NCBI GenBank assembly: GCA_002897675.1 | Contig: BDSU01000022.1 | Location: 1 to 64,000 of the forward strand | Source: a bacterium BMS3Abin02 | Lineage (GTDB): Bacteria; Actinomycetota; Acidimicrobiia; Spongiisociales; UBA4744 | Direction: 5' to 3' | Length of the DNA stretch: 64,000 nucleotides | Shown here: positions 31,244 to 41,045 of the stretch, in pieces | Layout: the number at the start of each line of letters is the position of its first letter | Numbering within the stretch: position 1 is the first letter of the stretch | Translations under genes and position numbers: made by a program | Notes under the pieces: model-generated | The model's database searches: none | What the model saw: the letters and a program-made list of their open reading frames with translations, nothing else | What the model was told of the DNA's origin: nothing

Positions 31244-33364
31244 ATGACGGCGTTTTTTCGGCCAGAAGGTATTGCGCTGATCGGGGCCACCGCCGACGAA
31301 TCCAAATTGGGCTTTGGGGTGGCCGAGAACCTCCTCGAGGGCGGATACCCTGGATCGGTGCATCTCGTGGGTACGAGGGAGGGGACCCTGTTCTCCAGGC
31401 CGATGTACGCATCCGTTACCGAGGTTCCCGATCCGGTCGACCTGGCCATCATTCTCATTCCCGCGCCGGCCGTGCCGCCGGTCCTGGATGCCTGCGGTCG
31501 GCGAGGCATACGAGCCGTCGTGATCTCGTCCAGCGGTTTTCGCGAAGTCGGACCTGAGGGAGCTGCACTCGAACAGCGGTGCCTGGAGATCGCGGCCCGA
31601 TATGACATGCGATTGCTGGGACCCAACTGCATCGGCACGATCGACACCCAGGTCCCACTGGACACGACATTCCTTCCACTTCCGCCTCCGCCGGTTGGGA
31701 ACATCGCCTTCGTGAGCCAGAGCGGCGCCATCTGCGCCGTGGTGATCGACTGGGCTCGAGGTCAGGGCTTTGGATTCAGTCGCCTCGTCAGCCTCGGCAA
31801 CGAAGCCGACATCTCCGAGACGGACATTCTCGGCGCATTCACAGGAGATCCGAACACGAAAGTCGTCACGATGTACCTCGAAGGTATCGCCGACGGCCGG
31901 CGGTTCGTCGAGGTTGCACGTGCAGTGGACAAGCCTTTGGTTGCGTTCAAGGTGGGGCGGTTCGATGCGGGTCGGGAAGCTGCCTCCAGCCACACCGGTG
32001 CCCTCGCAGGCGAGGACGTCGCCTATGAAGCTGCGTTTCGCAGAGCCGGGATCCTTCGCTCCTCGTCAACCGAGGAGATGTTCGACTGGGCTCGCGCCCT
32101 TTCGAATCTTCCCCTGCCCGCCGGTCCAGGTGTCGCCGTGCTGACGAATGCAGGCGGTCCCGGGGTAGCAGCATCCGATGCGCTCGAGCTGCACGGCCTG
32201 CGCATCGCATCGTTGAGTTCGGAGACGACGATGCTGCTCGAGGATCTGCTGCCGCGTGCCGCGTCGGCCAACAATCCGGTCGACATCCTGGCTTCCGCCT
32301 CTCCGGAGCTCTATGCGCGTTGCCTCGAGGTGCTCCTCGAGGACACCGCGGTCGACGCAGTGATGGTCATCCTCCCGCCGCCGCCCCGGTACGCGGCCGA
32401 GGACGTGGCCGAAGCGCTCATTCCGGTCATCGAAGGAGGATCGAAACCGGTCGTCGTGGCGTTGATGGGGCACGAACTGATCGGCGAGGCGGCAAACAGG
32501 CTGCGGGCCGCCAAGGTGCCCGAGTACCGATTCCCATCGAGAGCTGCGGGTGCTCTGGGTGCCCTCTATCGACATGCTGCCGCCCTCGACCTCGATCAGT
32601 CGGTTTGCGCCGTTGCGGAATCGGTCGACGCGACCACTGCCTCCCGTCTGCTGACACACTCGACCGGCTGGCTCGACCCGTCGCGCGTATCGGCACTGTT
32701 GGCCGCGTATGGCATTCCGGCGGCTCCGTCGGCACGTGCGGAGAACGCAGCGTCGGCGGCGGTCGCGGCCGACGAGATCGGGTACCCCGTTGTCGTGAAG
32801 CTCGACTCACCCGACCTGCCCCACAAGTCGGATGTCGGGGGCGTGCTGCTCGGGCTCTCTGATGCCGACGACGTCAGGGTTGGTGTCGATACGATGCTGA
32901 CCAGGGTTCGCTCGGCCTACCCCGATGCTCGGATCGACGGGGTGGTCATCCAGGCGATGGTCGGCGATGGTCAGCAGATCGCAATCGGAGTGGTGCGCGA
33001 TCCTCAGTTCGGTCCGCTCCTGATGTTCGGCTCCGGAGGCGTCGACGTCGAGAACATGGGCGATGTTGCCTTCGCTCTCGCTCCGGTCACCTGCACAGAC
33101 GTGAACTACCTGCTGGGTCACACTTGGGCGGGTCGGCGACTGAGCGGATCACGGGGACAGGAACGGGTTGATCGCGATGCCGTGATCGACGTGATGGTTC
33201 GTCTCGGTGCAATGGTTGTCGCGCATCCTGAGATCGCCGAAGCGGAGATCAACCCTTTGCTTGCGCGTTCCGGCGGGGCCGTCGCACTCGACTGTCGCGT
33301 CCGTGTTGGCACCGGCGAGCCCAGAGCGTGCGACAATACAACCTTTGAGGAAGAGCGTGACTGA
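31244..33364 (+). CDS. Acyl-CoA synthetase, ADP/NDP-forming (acetate-CoA ligase type, fused subunits)
   Basis: With ATG 31244 the product is 706 residues. The N-terminal half has the CoA-binding domain with I-A-L-I-G-A-T and the succinyl-CoA-ligase-like domain carrying the phosphohistidine motif (S-S-H-T-G-A-L-A-G near residue 250) and V-S-Q-S-G-A. The C-terminal third is an ATP-grasp domain: V-V-V-K-L-D-S-P-D-L-P-H-K-S-D-V-G-G-V and E-I-N-P-L-L at the end. It interconverts acyl-CoA + ADP + Pi with acid + CoA + ATP, providing substrate-level ATP. GTG 31226 is an alternative start. It overlaps ftsH by 8 bp. Confidence 0.92.
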   Translation: MTAFFRPEGIALIGATADESKLGFGVAENLLEGGYPGSVHLVGTREGTLFSRPMYASVTEVPDPVDLAIILIPAPAVPPVLDACGRRGIRAVVISSSGFREVGPEGAALEQRCLEIAARYDMRLLGPNCIGTIDTQVPLDTTFLPLPPPPVGNIAFVSQSGAICAVVIDWARGQGFGFSRLVSLGNEADISETDILGAFTGDPNTKVVTMYLEGIADGRRFVEVARAVDKPLVAFKVGRFDAGREAASSHTGALAGEDVAYEAAFRRAGILRSSSTEEMFDWARALSNLPLPAGPGVAVLTNAGGPGVAASDALELHGLRIASLSSETTMLLEDLLPRAASANNPVDILASASPELYARCLEVLLEDTAVDAVMVILPPPPRYAAEDVAEALIPVIEGGSKPVVVALMGHELIGEAANRLRAAKVPEYRFPSRAAGALGALYRHAAALDLDQSVCAVAESVDATTASRLLTHSTGWLDPSRVSALLAAYGIPAAPSARAENAASAAVAADEIGYPVVVKLDSPDLPHKSDVGGVLLGLSDADDVRVGVDTMLTRVRSAYPDARIDGVVIQAMVGDGQQIAIGVVRDPQFGPLLMFGSGGVDVENMGDVAFALAPVTCTDVNYLLGHTWAGRRLSGSRGQERVDRDAVIDVMVRLGAMVVAHPEIAEAEINPLLARSGGAVALDCRVRVGTGEPRACDNTTFEEERD

Positions 33365-35354
33365 CCGAAACCAGCATCAACCCCGATCGCCATCGGGCTC
33401 AAACGACTCTCGAGACTCTGGAGGGCCCCGAGGTCCTGGCGGTTTGCCGCAGCGGCCGAAGCTCTCGCCGTTCTGGTGGATCGTCCTCGTCGGTCTGCTC
33501 ATTTGGAACGTGTTCTCGTTTCTGGGTTCGGCCCCCAAGAAGGCACCGCTTCCTTACACGGAGTTTCTTCGTCAGGTACGTGCCGACAACGTCGATCGGA
33601 TACAGATCAAGGGGGATGCGATCGTCGGCAAGCTGGTCCACCCCATCAGCCTCGCCGCGGTGGAAGCGGCAGCGGGTGTCACGACAACCACGGCTGCGAG
33701 CACCAAGTCGACGACAACCACAACCAAGGTGGTCCAGTTCACCGAATTCAAGACGACGTTTCCGCAGAGTGTCGGTGACCCCAGACTGTTGCCGCTCTTG
33801 GACAAACGTGGGGTCACCGTCGACGTTGAGCCGGCAACCACGACCTGGACCTCGATCCTGATCAACATCTTCCCGTTCGTCCTCTTGATCGGCCTGCTGT
33901 GGTGGATGGGCAAGCAGACCATGCAGAGACAGTCCGGAATGTTTGGTTTCGGCAAGAGCAAAGCACGCGAGTACACCACGGAACGACCGGACGCATCCTT
34001 TGCCGATGTTGCCGGTGCGGAGGAAGCAAAAGCCGATCTCGAGCAGGTGATCGGATTCCTCAAGGATCCAGAGAAGTTCCATCGGCTTGGTGCACACCTT
34101 CCACGTGGCTTCCTGCTCGTCGGGCCTCCGGGCACAGGGAAGACGCTGTTGGCGAAGGCAGTGGCCGGGGAAGCATCGGTGCCGTTCCTGAATATCAGCG
34201 CGTCCGAGTTCGTCGAGATGTTCGTGGGCGTAGGTGCCAGCCGGGTACGCGATCTCTTTCAGAAGGCCAAGGACGTCGCACCCTCCATCGTTTTCATCGA
34301 CGAGTTGGATGCGGTGGCTCGGCGTCGAGGCGCAGGGCTGGGGACCGTGAACGATGAACGCGAGCAGACCCTCAACCAACTTCTCACGGAGATGGACGGA
34401 TTCGACGAGCGACATAGTGTGATCGTGCTGGCTGCCACGAACCGACCCGATGTGCTGGATCCGGCGCTCTTGCGGCCGGGACGGTTCGATCGTCAGATCG
34501 TGGTTCCCTTACCCAACTTGGAGGGCCGCCAAGGGATCCTGGAGATTCACACCAAGAACCTCAACCTGTCTCCCGACGTGGATCTGGCCAGACTGGCCCG
34601 GCGGACCATCGGCTTGAGCGGTGCAGACCTTGCCAACATTGCGAACGAGGCAGCGCTGATGGCGGCCGAATCTGGTGCGGAGACGGTGGCGGAGAAGGAC
34701 TTCGATGCAGCGGTCGACAAGGTCACGCTCGGCGCGGAACGGCACATGCCGATGAGCGAGCACGACCGAAGGCTGGTGGCCTATCACGAGTCCGGTCACA
34801 CGCTGGTCGCCTGGTACTCGAGCCTGGCAGATCCGGTGGACAAAGTGACGATCATTCCGCATGGATTGGCGCTCGGCGTCACCGAACAGCTTCCCGCCGA
34901 GGAGCGTGTCAACTACACCCGGGCGTACCTTCTCACGAGAGTCGCGGTCATGCTCGGAGGCCGCACGTCTGAAGAGTTGGTATTCGAGGATTTCACAACC
35001 GGAGCCGAGTCCGACATCGTCCAGGCGACCAAGCTGGCCCGCAGAATGGTGACGAAGTGGGGCATGGGAAGTTTGGGCCCACTCGCGCTAGACGGCGACG
35101 AGGATCAGCCATTCCTCGGCTACGAGTTGGCCCAGGGACGCAATGTGAGTGAGGAGACACACGCTCAGATCGACAGGGACATTCGGGGGATCATCGAGGA
35201 TCAGCACAAGGCGGCCCGTTCGCTGCTCGAACAGCATCGCGAGGTTCTCGATCGCCTCGTCGATGCCCTCATGGACCATGAAACCGTCGAGGATGGTGAG
35301 CTTCGGGAAATCCTGGGGTCGCCCGCGTCCGAGATCGCGGCATCCGAAGCGTGA
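33357..35354 (+). CDS. ftsH: ATP-dependent zinc metalloprotease FtsH
   Basis: The GTG at 33357 has GAGGA seven bases upstream and gives 665 residues. The frame is open further upstream, but that sequence is antisense-like within the synthetase gene. A proline/serine-rich N-terminus leads to TM1 (near residue 40), a threonine-rich periplasmic loop, and TM2 (near residue 170). The AAA domain has Walker A G-P-P-G-T-G-K-T, the [10 protein letters not shown] pore loop and S-I-V-F-I-D-E-L-D Walker B. The zinc motif is H-E-S-G-H (H477), with serine in place of the common alanine. It degrades membrane and regulatory proteins at the cytoplasmic face. Confidence 0.95.
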   Translation: MTDRNQHQPRSPSGSNDSRDSGGPRGPGGLPQRPKLSPFWWIVLVGLLIWNVFSFLGSAPKKAPLPYTEFLRQVRADNVDRIQIKGDAIVGKLVHPISLAAVEAAAGVTTTTAASTKSTTTTTKVVQFTEFKTTFPQSVGDPRLLPLLDKRGVTVDVEPATTTWTSILINIFPFVLLIGLLWWMGKQTMQRQSGMFGFGKSKAREYTTERPDASFADVAGAEEAKADLEQVIGFLKDPEKFHRLGAHLPRGFLLVGPPGTGKTLLAKAVAGEASVPFLNISASEFVEMFVGVGASRVRDLFQKAKDVAPSIVFIDELDAVARRRGAGLGTVNDEREQTLNQLLTEMDGFDERHSVIVLAATNRPDVLDPALLRPGRFDRQIVVPLPNLEGRQGILEIHTKNLNLSPDVDLARLARRTIGLSGADLANIANEAALMAAESGAETVAEKDFDAAVDKVTLGAERHMPMSEHDRRLVAYHESGHTLVAWYSSLADPVDKVTIIPHGLALGVTEQLPAEERVNYTRAYLLTRVAVMLGGRTSEELVFEDFTTGAESDIVQATKLARRMVTKWGMGSLGPLALDGDEDQPFLGYELAQGRNVSEETHAQIDRDIRGIIEDQHKAARSLLEQHREVLDRLVDALMDHETVEDGELREILGSPASEIAASEA

Positions 35355-35388
35355 GAGACACTTGGCGCATCTGTCGTCGGTAGGGCGG

Positions 35389-36351
35389 TCAGGGTGCAGA
35401 CGATCGGTGCCGAACCTCGATGAGTTCGTCCTCCGGGGCTAGATCGGCCATCGCCTTGGTCACTTCATCTGCTCGCGGGAGAGCCAGACCCGGGCGCGAC
35501 ACCGAGAGAGCGCTTGCAGCGTTGGCGAACCTCGCTGCGTCTCGCCAGCCGGCACCTGCGGCACGGTGCGTCGCGAGCGCTGCGATGAACACGTCACCGG
35601 CACCCGTCTCGTCGTTGGGTTCCACCGAGAGCGTCGGGATGCGCATCAGTTCATCACCGTGGCCGAAGAGCACACCGGCGTGGCCGAGCTTGAGAAACAC
35701 GTTCCTTACTCCCGCATCGAGGAGATCGCGCACGGCGAGCACCGGGCTGAGGAGCGATGTGGAAGTGCGACCGACCAGCAACGTTCCTTCCTGTAGGTCT
35801 GGTGTGACGGCTTCCGCCGCGAGCAGGGCAGCCCTCGTGACATTCTCGGGCGGAGCAGGATCGAGGAACAGCCGGACATCGTGTTCGGCGGCCCACGTCG
35901 TGAGACGGGCGAGCACATCGGTAGGGACCTCTGCTTGCACAAGGATCACATCGCATGATGCGAGCGCGGGGAGAGCGGTTTGCAGGTCGGACCACGTGAG
36001 ATACTCATTGGCGCCAGGCACGTAAACCAGTGATTGATGGTGCCCATCGGTGAGGCGGATCGCTACGAATCCGGTGCGAGCACCCTTCGTGGCGAGGACG
36101 TGCTCGGCGTCGACGCCGTCTGCGATGACAGATTCTCGGCAATCGTTTCCGAATTCGTCATCTCCGACTCGTCCGACGAGGAGTACCTCCGCACCGAGCA
36201 CCGCGGCGGCACGAGCCTGGTTGGCACCCTTCCCGCCTGGCTGGGCCAGGTAGTGGCGTGCCTGGAAAGCCGCTTGGCTGCCCCTCTCATGGACATCGAA
36301 TAGGTGGATGTCCATGTTGAGGCCGCCCACGACACCGATCCGAACGCTCAT
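35389..36351 (-). CDS. rbsK: Ribokinase-like PfkB-family carbohydrate kinase
   Basis: The 320-residue protein has N-M-D near the N-terminus, G-G-K-G-A-N-Q-A-R-A-A-A near residue 40, and the C-terminal PfkB signature with catalytic aspartate: N-D-E-T-G-A-G-D-V-F. These match ribokinase, which phosphorylates D-ribose at O5 to feed the pentose phosphate pathway. The length fits RbsK (about 305-320). No ribose transporter or RbsR is adjacent, so another sugar is possible. The gene is divergent from the cyclopropane synthase. Confidence 0.87.
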   Translation of the reverse strand: MSVRIGVVGGLNMDIHLFDVHERGSQAAFQARHYLAQPGGKGANQARAAAVLGAEVLLVGRVGDDEFGNDCRESVIADGVDAEHVLATKGARTGFVAIRLTDGHHQSLVYVPGANEYLTWSDLQTALPALASCDVILVQAEVPTDVLARLTTWAAEHDVRLFLDPAPPENVTRAALLAAEAVTPDLQEGTLLVGRTSTSLLSPVLAVRDLLDAGVRNVFLKLGHAGVLFGHGDELMRIPTLSVEPNDETGAGDVFIAALATHRAAGAGWRDAARFANAASALSVSRPGLALPRADEVTKAMADLAPEDELIEVRHRSSAP

Positions 36352-36432
36352 GCCCCTCCCTCGTGGTGTGCTTCATGTTACGCCCACGGGCTTCGCGGTA
36401 GTATTCCCAGATTGTCGCGCGAAGGCGTCACG

Positions 36433-37686
36433 ATGGACTCCAAAGAGGCCACGAAGGCGATCATTGACATGCTGTCGGACCGGTCCGAGAAGCCGCCGGC
36501 GTTCCGACTGTGGGACGGTGAGCGCATCGGTCCGGCCGACGCTCCCGTCACGATCGTTCTGCAGCATCCTGGGGCGCTGCGCTCACTGCTGATCCCACCG
36601 AGTGACCTGACCGCCGGAGAGGCGTACGTGTACGACGACGTCGATGTCGAAGGCGACATCTTCTCACTGTTGGACTTCGGCTTCGAGTTCGTGGAAGGCA
36701 GCCTCGACAAGAGGACGGCGCTGTCGCTCCTTCGTCTGGCACGCAGGCTGCCCAGACAGAACCGGCGCAGAAAGGCGGATCGACCGAGGAAGCAGGGTCG
36801 CCTGCATTCGATTCGGCGAGATCGCCAGGACGTCCGCTACCACTACGACGTCGGCAACGACTTCTACCGGCAGTTTCTCGATCCGTTGATGGTCTACTCG
36901 AGCGCTGCGTTTCTCGACCCTTCCGAATCGCTCGAAGTGGCACAGCGGCGGAAACTGGACATGATCTGTCACAAGCTCCAACTGTGTTCAGGACAGCGCC
37001 TTCTCGACGTCGGTTGTGGCTGGGGCGCGCTCGTGGCCCACGCGGCCCGCAAGTACGGTGTGGAAGCGGTCGGGATCACGCTCTCGTCCCAACAAGCCGC
37101 GTGGGCTCGCGATCTGGTCGATCTCCAGGGCCTGAGCGACCGAATCAGGATTCTCGAGCGTGACTACCGGGAAGTCGAAGGGACGTACGACGCCATTGCG
37201 TCCGTCGGCATGTTCGAGCACGTTGGCCGCGCCAAGATGCGAACATACTTCGACCATTTGCGGAGCTTGCTCGCCCCGGGTGGTGTCCTTCTCAACCATG
37301 GGATCGGGACTCGCGAACGTGACCGTGGCCGGATCAAACCGACATTCGTTTCCACGTATGTCTTTCCCGACGGGGAACTGCTGCCAATCGAGGAAGTCGT
37401 CGGTGTTGCCGAGCGATCCGGCTTCGAACTCCGAGACCTCGAGTCGTTGCGCACCAGTTACGCTCTCACGTTGCGTCGATGGGTGGCCAACCTGGAGCGG
37501 AACCGGGACGATGCCGTTGCCGCCGCCGACGAGCGGGTCTACCGGATCTGGAGGGCGTTCATGGCAGGATCCGCCCTTTCGTTCGAGAAGGCGAGAATCA
37601 GTGTCTACCAGCTCGTGCTTGCAGACCCCGCCCGACCGTGGACCTACGGCAGAGCGTGGGCAATGGCCTCTGACGACGAGGGTTGA
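36433..37686 (+). CDS. cfa: Cyclopropane-fatty-acyl-phospholipid synthase
   Basis: The ATG at 36433 gives 417 residues. The N-terminal 120 residues are the lipid-binding CFAS domain, then Y-H-Y-D-V-G-N-D-F-Y and M-V-Y-S-S-A. SAM-binding motif L-L-D-V-G-C-G-W-G-A is near residue 195, followed by G-I-T-L-S. The E-H-V-G motif near residue 260 and an N-H-G-I-G segment are conserved. It transfers the SAM methylene to unsaturated acyl chains in the membrane, typical for acid or stationary-phase adaptation. It stands alone; a palindrome follows the stop by about 20 bp. Confidence 0.94.
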   Translation: MDSKEATKAIIDMLSDRSEKPPAFRLWDGERIGPADAPVTIVLQHPGALRSLLIPPSDLTAGEAYVYDDVDVEGDIFSLLDFGFEFVEGSLDKRTALSLLRLARRLPRQNRRRKADRPRKQGRLHSIRRDRQDVRYHYDVGNDFYRQFLDPLMVYSSAAFLDPSESLEVAQRRKLDMICHKLQLCSGQRLLDVGCGWGALVAHAARKYGVEAVGITLSSQQAAWARDLVDLQGLSDRIRILERDYREVEGTYDAIASVGMFEHVGRAKMRTYFDHLRSLLAPGGVLLNHGIGTRERDRGRIKPTFVSTYVFPDGELLPIEEVVGVAERSGFELRDLESLRTSYALTLRRWVANLERNRDDAVAAADERVYRIWRAFMAGSALSFEKARISVYQLVLADPARPWTYGRAWAMASDDEG

Positions 37687-37705
37687 GTGGGCACCTCTCC
37701 CCAAC

Positions 37706-37754
37706 CCGTTCTTGCGTGAGAGAGCCGCGCTATGGCCAGCTCACGCAAGAACGG
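37706..37754. repeat. Dispersed palindrome B1
   Basis: CCGTTCTTGCGTGAG (37706-37720) is a perfect 15-bp inverted repeat of CTCACGCAAGAACGG (37740-37754). Copies with the same arms occur at 39062-39115, 57871-57925 and, degraded, at 58672-58724. It lies between convergent cfa and amidohydrolase genes. Confidence 0.8.
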
Positions 37755-37769
37755 AGCAATCGCAGGACG

Positions 37770-39008
37770 CTAGGAACCCTTGACCAGCGATCCGCCCTTC
37801 CACACCTTGACGATGTTCGTGGGGTCCGCGAGGAGGGCGATGTCATCGAGTGGATTGGCGCAAACGGCGATGATGTCGGCGTCGAAGCCTGCTGCGAGGC
37901 GACCGGAGTTCGGAGCCTGCGGTCCGAGTGTCGCAGGACCGTTGGCGGTGGCGGTCTCGATGATTTCCAGGGGTGACAGGCCCGCTCGCTCGAGGTAGAT
38001 GACTTCCTCGCCGTTTGCGCCCCAGGGCACGGCAGAATCCGCACCGCTGGTCGCGATGTCGGTGCCGAGCGCAATCGTGACTCCCACCTCATGCGCCAGT
38101 GAGATTGCCTGCATGTGACGGTCTCCGATCTCGACGAGTTTCCGATAGGCGTATTCAGGCATGCCGGATTCTCTTCCTCCGGCGAGGAGACGCTCGACGA
38201 TGAAGCGGGTCGGAACCAGGATCGCTTCCTGTTCCTTCATCTGTGCAGCGGTTTCCTCGTCGAGGTAGGTGCCGTGCTCGATCGTCGAGACACCGGCATC
38301 GAGAGCGGCCTTGATGCCAGGCGTGCCGTGGCAGTGGGCCATGACGACCCGTTCGGCTCGCGCCGCCTCTTCCACGATGGCGCGCAGCTCTTCTGCGCTG
38401 AACTGTTGGTGGACAGGGTCGTCGATCTCACTCATGACGCCACCAGACGCACAGACCTTGATGACCTTGGCGTTGCGGCGCAGTTGCTTGCGGGTTGCTT
38501 TCAGGCACTCTGCGACTCCATCGCAGATGCTGAGCCAGCCGCCGGAGGTTTCATAGTCGAGCACCCAGTCGAGCGGATAGGAGTGCAGATCACCGTGCCC
38601 CCCAGTGGTGCTGAGGATCGATCCGGCGGCGTAGATGTTCGGCCCGACGACCGTGCCTTCGGCGACCGCTCTGGCCAGGAACACGCCGTAGCCACCCGCT
38701 TCACGCAGGGACGTGAATCCTGCGCTCAGGGCAGCCTCGGCGTCTCTGGCGGATCGCACACCGGCGAGGACGTGGGGGATTCGCGGGGCCTCGTCGATGT
38801 TGGGCGTCGTAAGACCCGTGAAGTGCGTGTGGCAGTCCCACATTCCGGGCATCACAGCGGGAACCCTCGTCACCGTCGCCGATGGTGATGCCGGTGCTTC
38901 TTCGATGGAACCCGCATAGGTGATGGTGGTGTGGTCGATGAGCACGCAACCGTCATCGATCGGTGTTCCCCGTCCGGGAATCAGGACATCGGCTTCGATA
39001 CGTTGCAC
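37770..39008 (-). CDS. Amidohydrolase-family metal-dependent hydrolase
   Basis: The 412-residue protein shows the amidohydrolase metal site: D-C-H-T-H-F near residue 60, the K-V-I-K-V-C-A-S-G-G-V carboxylated-lysine or substrate segment, M-A-H-C-H-G near residue 225, S-T-I-E-H-G-T-Y, and T-D-I-A-T near residue 320. This resembles imidazolonepropionase/Xaa-Pro-dipeptidase-like amidohydrolases (PhnM/Zn-dependent organophosphate acid anhydrolase relatives), which hydrolyse cyclic amides or dipeptides. The substrate is unknown. GTG 39008 has AAGAGG upstream. Both ends are flanked by B-family palindromes, so it sits in a repeat-bounded segment. Confidence 0.88.
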   Translation of the reverse strand: MQRIEADVLIPGRGTPIDDGCVLIDHTTITYAGSIEEAPASPSATVTRVPAVMPGMWDCHTHFTGLTTPNIDEAPRIPHVLAGVRSARDAEAALSAGFTSLREAGGYGVFLARAVAEGTVVGPNIYAAGSILSTTGGHGDLHSYPLDWVLDYETSGGWLSICDGVAECLKATRKQLRRNAKVIKVCASGGVMSEIDDPVHQQFSAEELRAIVEEAARAERVVMAHCHGTPGIKAALDAGVSTIEHGTYLDEETAAQMKEQEAILVPTRFIVERLLAGGRESGMPEYAYRKLVEIGDRHMQAISLAHEVGVTIALGTDIATSGADSAVPWGANGEEVIYLERAGLSPLEIIETATANGPATLGPQAPNSGRLAAGFDADIIAVCANPLDDIALLADPTNIVKVWKGGSLVKGS

Positions 39009-39061
39009 TGGTCACCTCTTCTTTCGCCCGCAACATACCTGCGATTCTGCATCTCCTCCAA

Positions 39062-39115
39062 CCGCTCTTGCGTGAGTTGGCCCGGGCCATGGGCAGCTAA
39101 CTCACGCAAGAACGG
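39062..39115. repeat. Dispersed palindrome B2
   Basis: Arms 39062-39078 and 39099-39115 are 17-bp inverted repeats with one mismatch (core TCTTGCGTGAG). The loop contains GCCCGGGCCATGGGCAGC, the same as in the copy at 57871-57925, which shows the whole unit is repeated, not just the arms. It lies between divergent genes, upstream of the EamA transporter and the amidohydrolase, so it is not simply a terminator. Confidence 0.8.
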
Positions 39116-39148
39116 GGGCAGCACTAGGCGGCCTCCTAAGCTCACCCG

Positions 39149-40078
39149 ATGCAGACAGCAGCTCCCGCGACTCGGATCGGTGCCACGATCGGTGTCGTCT
39201 GCATCTCGTTCTCGGCAATCCTCGTGCGAGCGGCGCAGGTCTCGCCTTCCACCGCTGCCTTCTTTCGCGCCATCTATGCCATTCCGTTCCTTGCCGTGCT
39301 GTGGTGGTGGGGGCGGGGTCGCGACCATCGTGATGCGGGGTCTCGATGGATCGCTGTGGCGGCCGGCCTCATTCTCGCTCTCGACTTGACCGTCTGGCAC
39401 CACTCGATTGAGCTGGTCGGCGCGGGTCTCGCGACGGTGCTGGCGAATGCTCAGGTCATCTTCGTCGCCTTGGCGGCCTGGCTGGTGTGGCGAGAGCGTC
39501 CATCGACGGCCACATTCTGGATCGGTCCCGCCGTCATCGCGGGGCTGGTCCTCGTGTCGGGCCTTGGTCGTGATGACGCCTATGGATCGAATCCGACGCT
39601 CGGGGTGATTCTCGGCGCAGCCACTGGGATGGCGTATGCCGCGTTCCTGATCGTCTTTCGCTCGGCGACGCGTCGCCACGATGCCCCACCGGCCGGTCCG
39701 CTTCTCGATGCGACGATCGGGGCGGCTGTTGGTTCGCTTGCACTGGGACTGATGTTCGGAACCGTCTCGTTTGTGCCGACGTGGCCTGCACACGGCTGGC
39801 TCGTGCTCCTGGCAATCGTCTCCCAGGTCGTCGGTTGGCTGTTGATCGCCATGGCACTCCCGAAGCTACCGGCGCTGGAGACCTCGGTCCTGTTGCTCAT
39901 CCAGCCTGTGGCGACGTTGCTGTGGGGCCGGCTGTTCTTTGCGGAGACGATGTCGTGGATCCAGGCCACGGGGGTGGTGATGGTCATCGTTGGGGTGCTG
40001 GCGATCTCGGTGCGCGGCGCGACCGTTCAACGCGGCGTCCGGGAAGCCGGTACCCTGCGGCCGAGGAGGACGACATGA
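39149..40078 (+). CDS. EamA-family (DMT) transporter
   Basis: The 309-residue protein has ten hydrophobic segments in two EamA repeats. The first begins near residue 12 (V-V-C-I-S-F-S-A-I-L-V-R) and the second near residue 160 (L-G-V-I-L-G-A-A-T-G-M-A-Y-A). The second repeat includes V-A-T-L-L-W-G-R-L-F-F-A-E-T-M-S-W-I-Q. Drug/metabolite transporters export amino acids, nucleosides or drugs by proton exchange across the cytoplasmic membrane. The substrate is unknown. The stop overlaps the hydrolase start (ATGA). Confidence 0.9.
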   Translation: MQTAAPATRIGATIGVVCISFSAILVRAAQVSPSTAAFFRAIYAIPFLAVLWWWGRGRDHRDAGSRWIAVAAGLILALDLTVWHHSIELVGAGLATVLANAQVIFVALAAWLVWRERPSTATFWIGPAVIAGLVLVSGLGRDDAYGSNPTLGVILGAATGMAYAAFLIVFRSATRRHDAPPAGPLLDATIGAAVGSLALGLMFGTVSFVPTWPAHGWLVLLAIVSQVVGWLLIAMALPKLPALETSVLLLIQPVATLLWGRLFFAETMSWIQATGVVMVIVGVLAISVRGATVQRGVREAGTLRPRRTT

Positions 40079-40854
40079 AACTCGAGGTCATCACACACGA
40101 ACCCGCAACAGAGCGCAAGCCCAGACCGCTGCTGTTCGTCCACGGAGCATGGCATGGTGCCTGGTGCTGGAACGAGCACTTCCTTCCCTATTTCGCGGAA
40201 CATGGGTACGAAGTTCACGCGCCGAGCCTCCGGGGTCACGGCGAGAGTGAGATCGATGGGAGCCTGCGCGTTGCTCGGATGCGTGACTATGTGGCCGACG
40301 TCGTGTCCGTCGCCGAGAGCTTGAGTGCCCCTCCGGTGCTCATCGGCCACTCGATGGGTGGGCTCGTCGTGCAGATGTATCTCGAGGACCATTCGGCTGC
40401 CGGGGGAGTGCTCCTGGCTTCCGTCCCGATCCGGGGTGTGCTCGGCACGACGCTGCGCATCGCCAAACGCCACCCGGGTGCGTTCCTGAAAGCGAACCTC
40501 ATCTGGAACCTGTATCCGATCGTCGCCACACCTGAACTCGCCCGGGAGGCCTTCTTCACCGAGAGCATGTCCGACGAGCTGGTCGCTACGTACCACCGGC
40601 AGCTCCAGGCCGAGTCCTATCTGGGCTATCTGGACATGATGTTTCGGCTGCCCAAACCTGAGAGGGTAAAAGCACCGATGCTGGTCATGGGAGCCGAGAG
40701 AGACGCGATCTTCACTCCGGCGGAGGTTGCCGCGACCGCTGCTGCCTACGGAACGGAACCGGTCATGATGCCCGACATGGGGCACGACATGATGCTCGAA
40801 TCCGGCTGGCAGGATGTCGCGGACAGGATTCTGAAATGGCTGAGAGACGAATGA
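40075..40854 (+). CDS. Alpha/beta-hydrolase
   Basis: ATG 40075 with GAGGAGG upstream and ATGA overlap with the transporter gives 259 residues. The fold is plain: oxyanion motif H-G-A-W-H-G-A-W-C-W, nucleophile G-H-S-M-G-G (serine near 92), an aspartate in G-A-E-R-D-A-I-F, and the catalytic histidine in M-G-H-D-M-M. It likely hydrolyses an ester or lactone in the cytoplasm; lysophospholipase-like or EstC-like members share the H-G-A-W-H-G-A-W motif. It is co-transcribed with the transporter, hinting at a shared substrate. Confidence 0.9.
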   Translation: MKLEVITHEPATERKPRPLLFVHGAWHGAWCWNEHFLPYFAEHGYEVHAPSLRGHGESEIDGSLRVARMRDYVADVVSVAESLSAPPVLIGHSMGGLVVQMYLEDHSAAGGVLLASVPIRGVLGTTLRIAKRHPGAFLKANLIWNLYPIVATPELAREAFFTESMSDELVATYHRQLQAESYLGYLDMMFRLPKPERVKAPMLVMGAERDAIFTPAEVAATAAAYGTEPVMMPDMGHDMMLESGWQDVADRILKWLRDE

Positions 40855-41045
40855 CCGGTAGCCGAGGCTTATGGGCGCTGATCCAGGAGACAGTTGAAAA
40901 TAGGGTCCTTTGTCTGCCATTTGGCCTCTAGAAACGGAATGCCGCCGGGCGTACGGTGACATGTGATGGGCAAGCATGTCCATTTGAAAACCAGGAGAGA
41001 AGAGGGGTCCTGAGAGACCGCTCTGTTGTCAAGGAGTCTGCGCCC

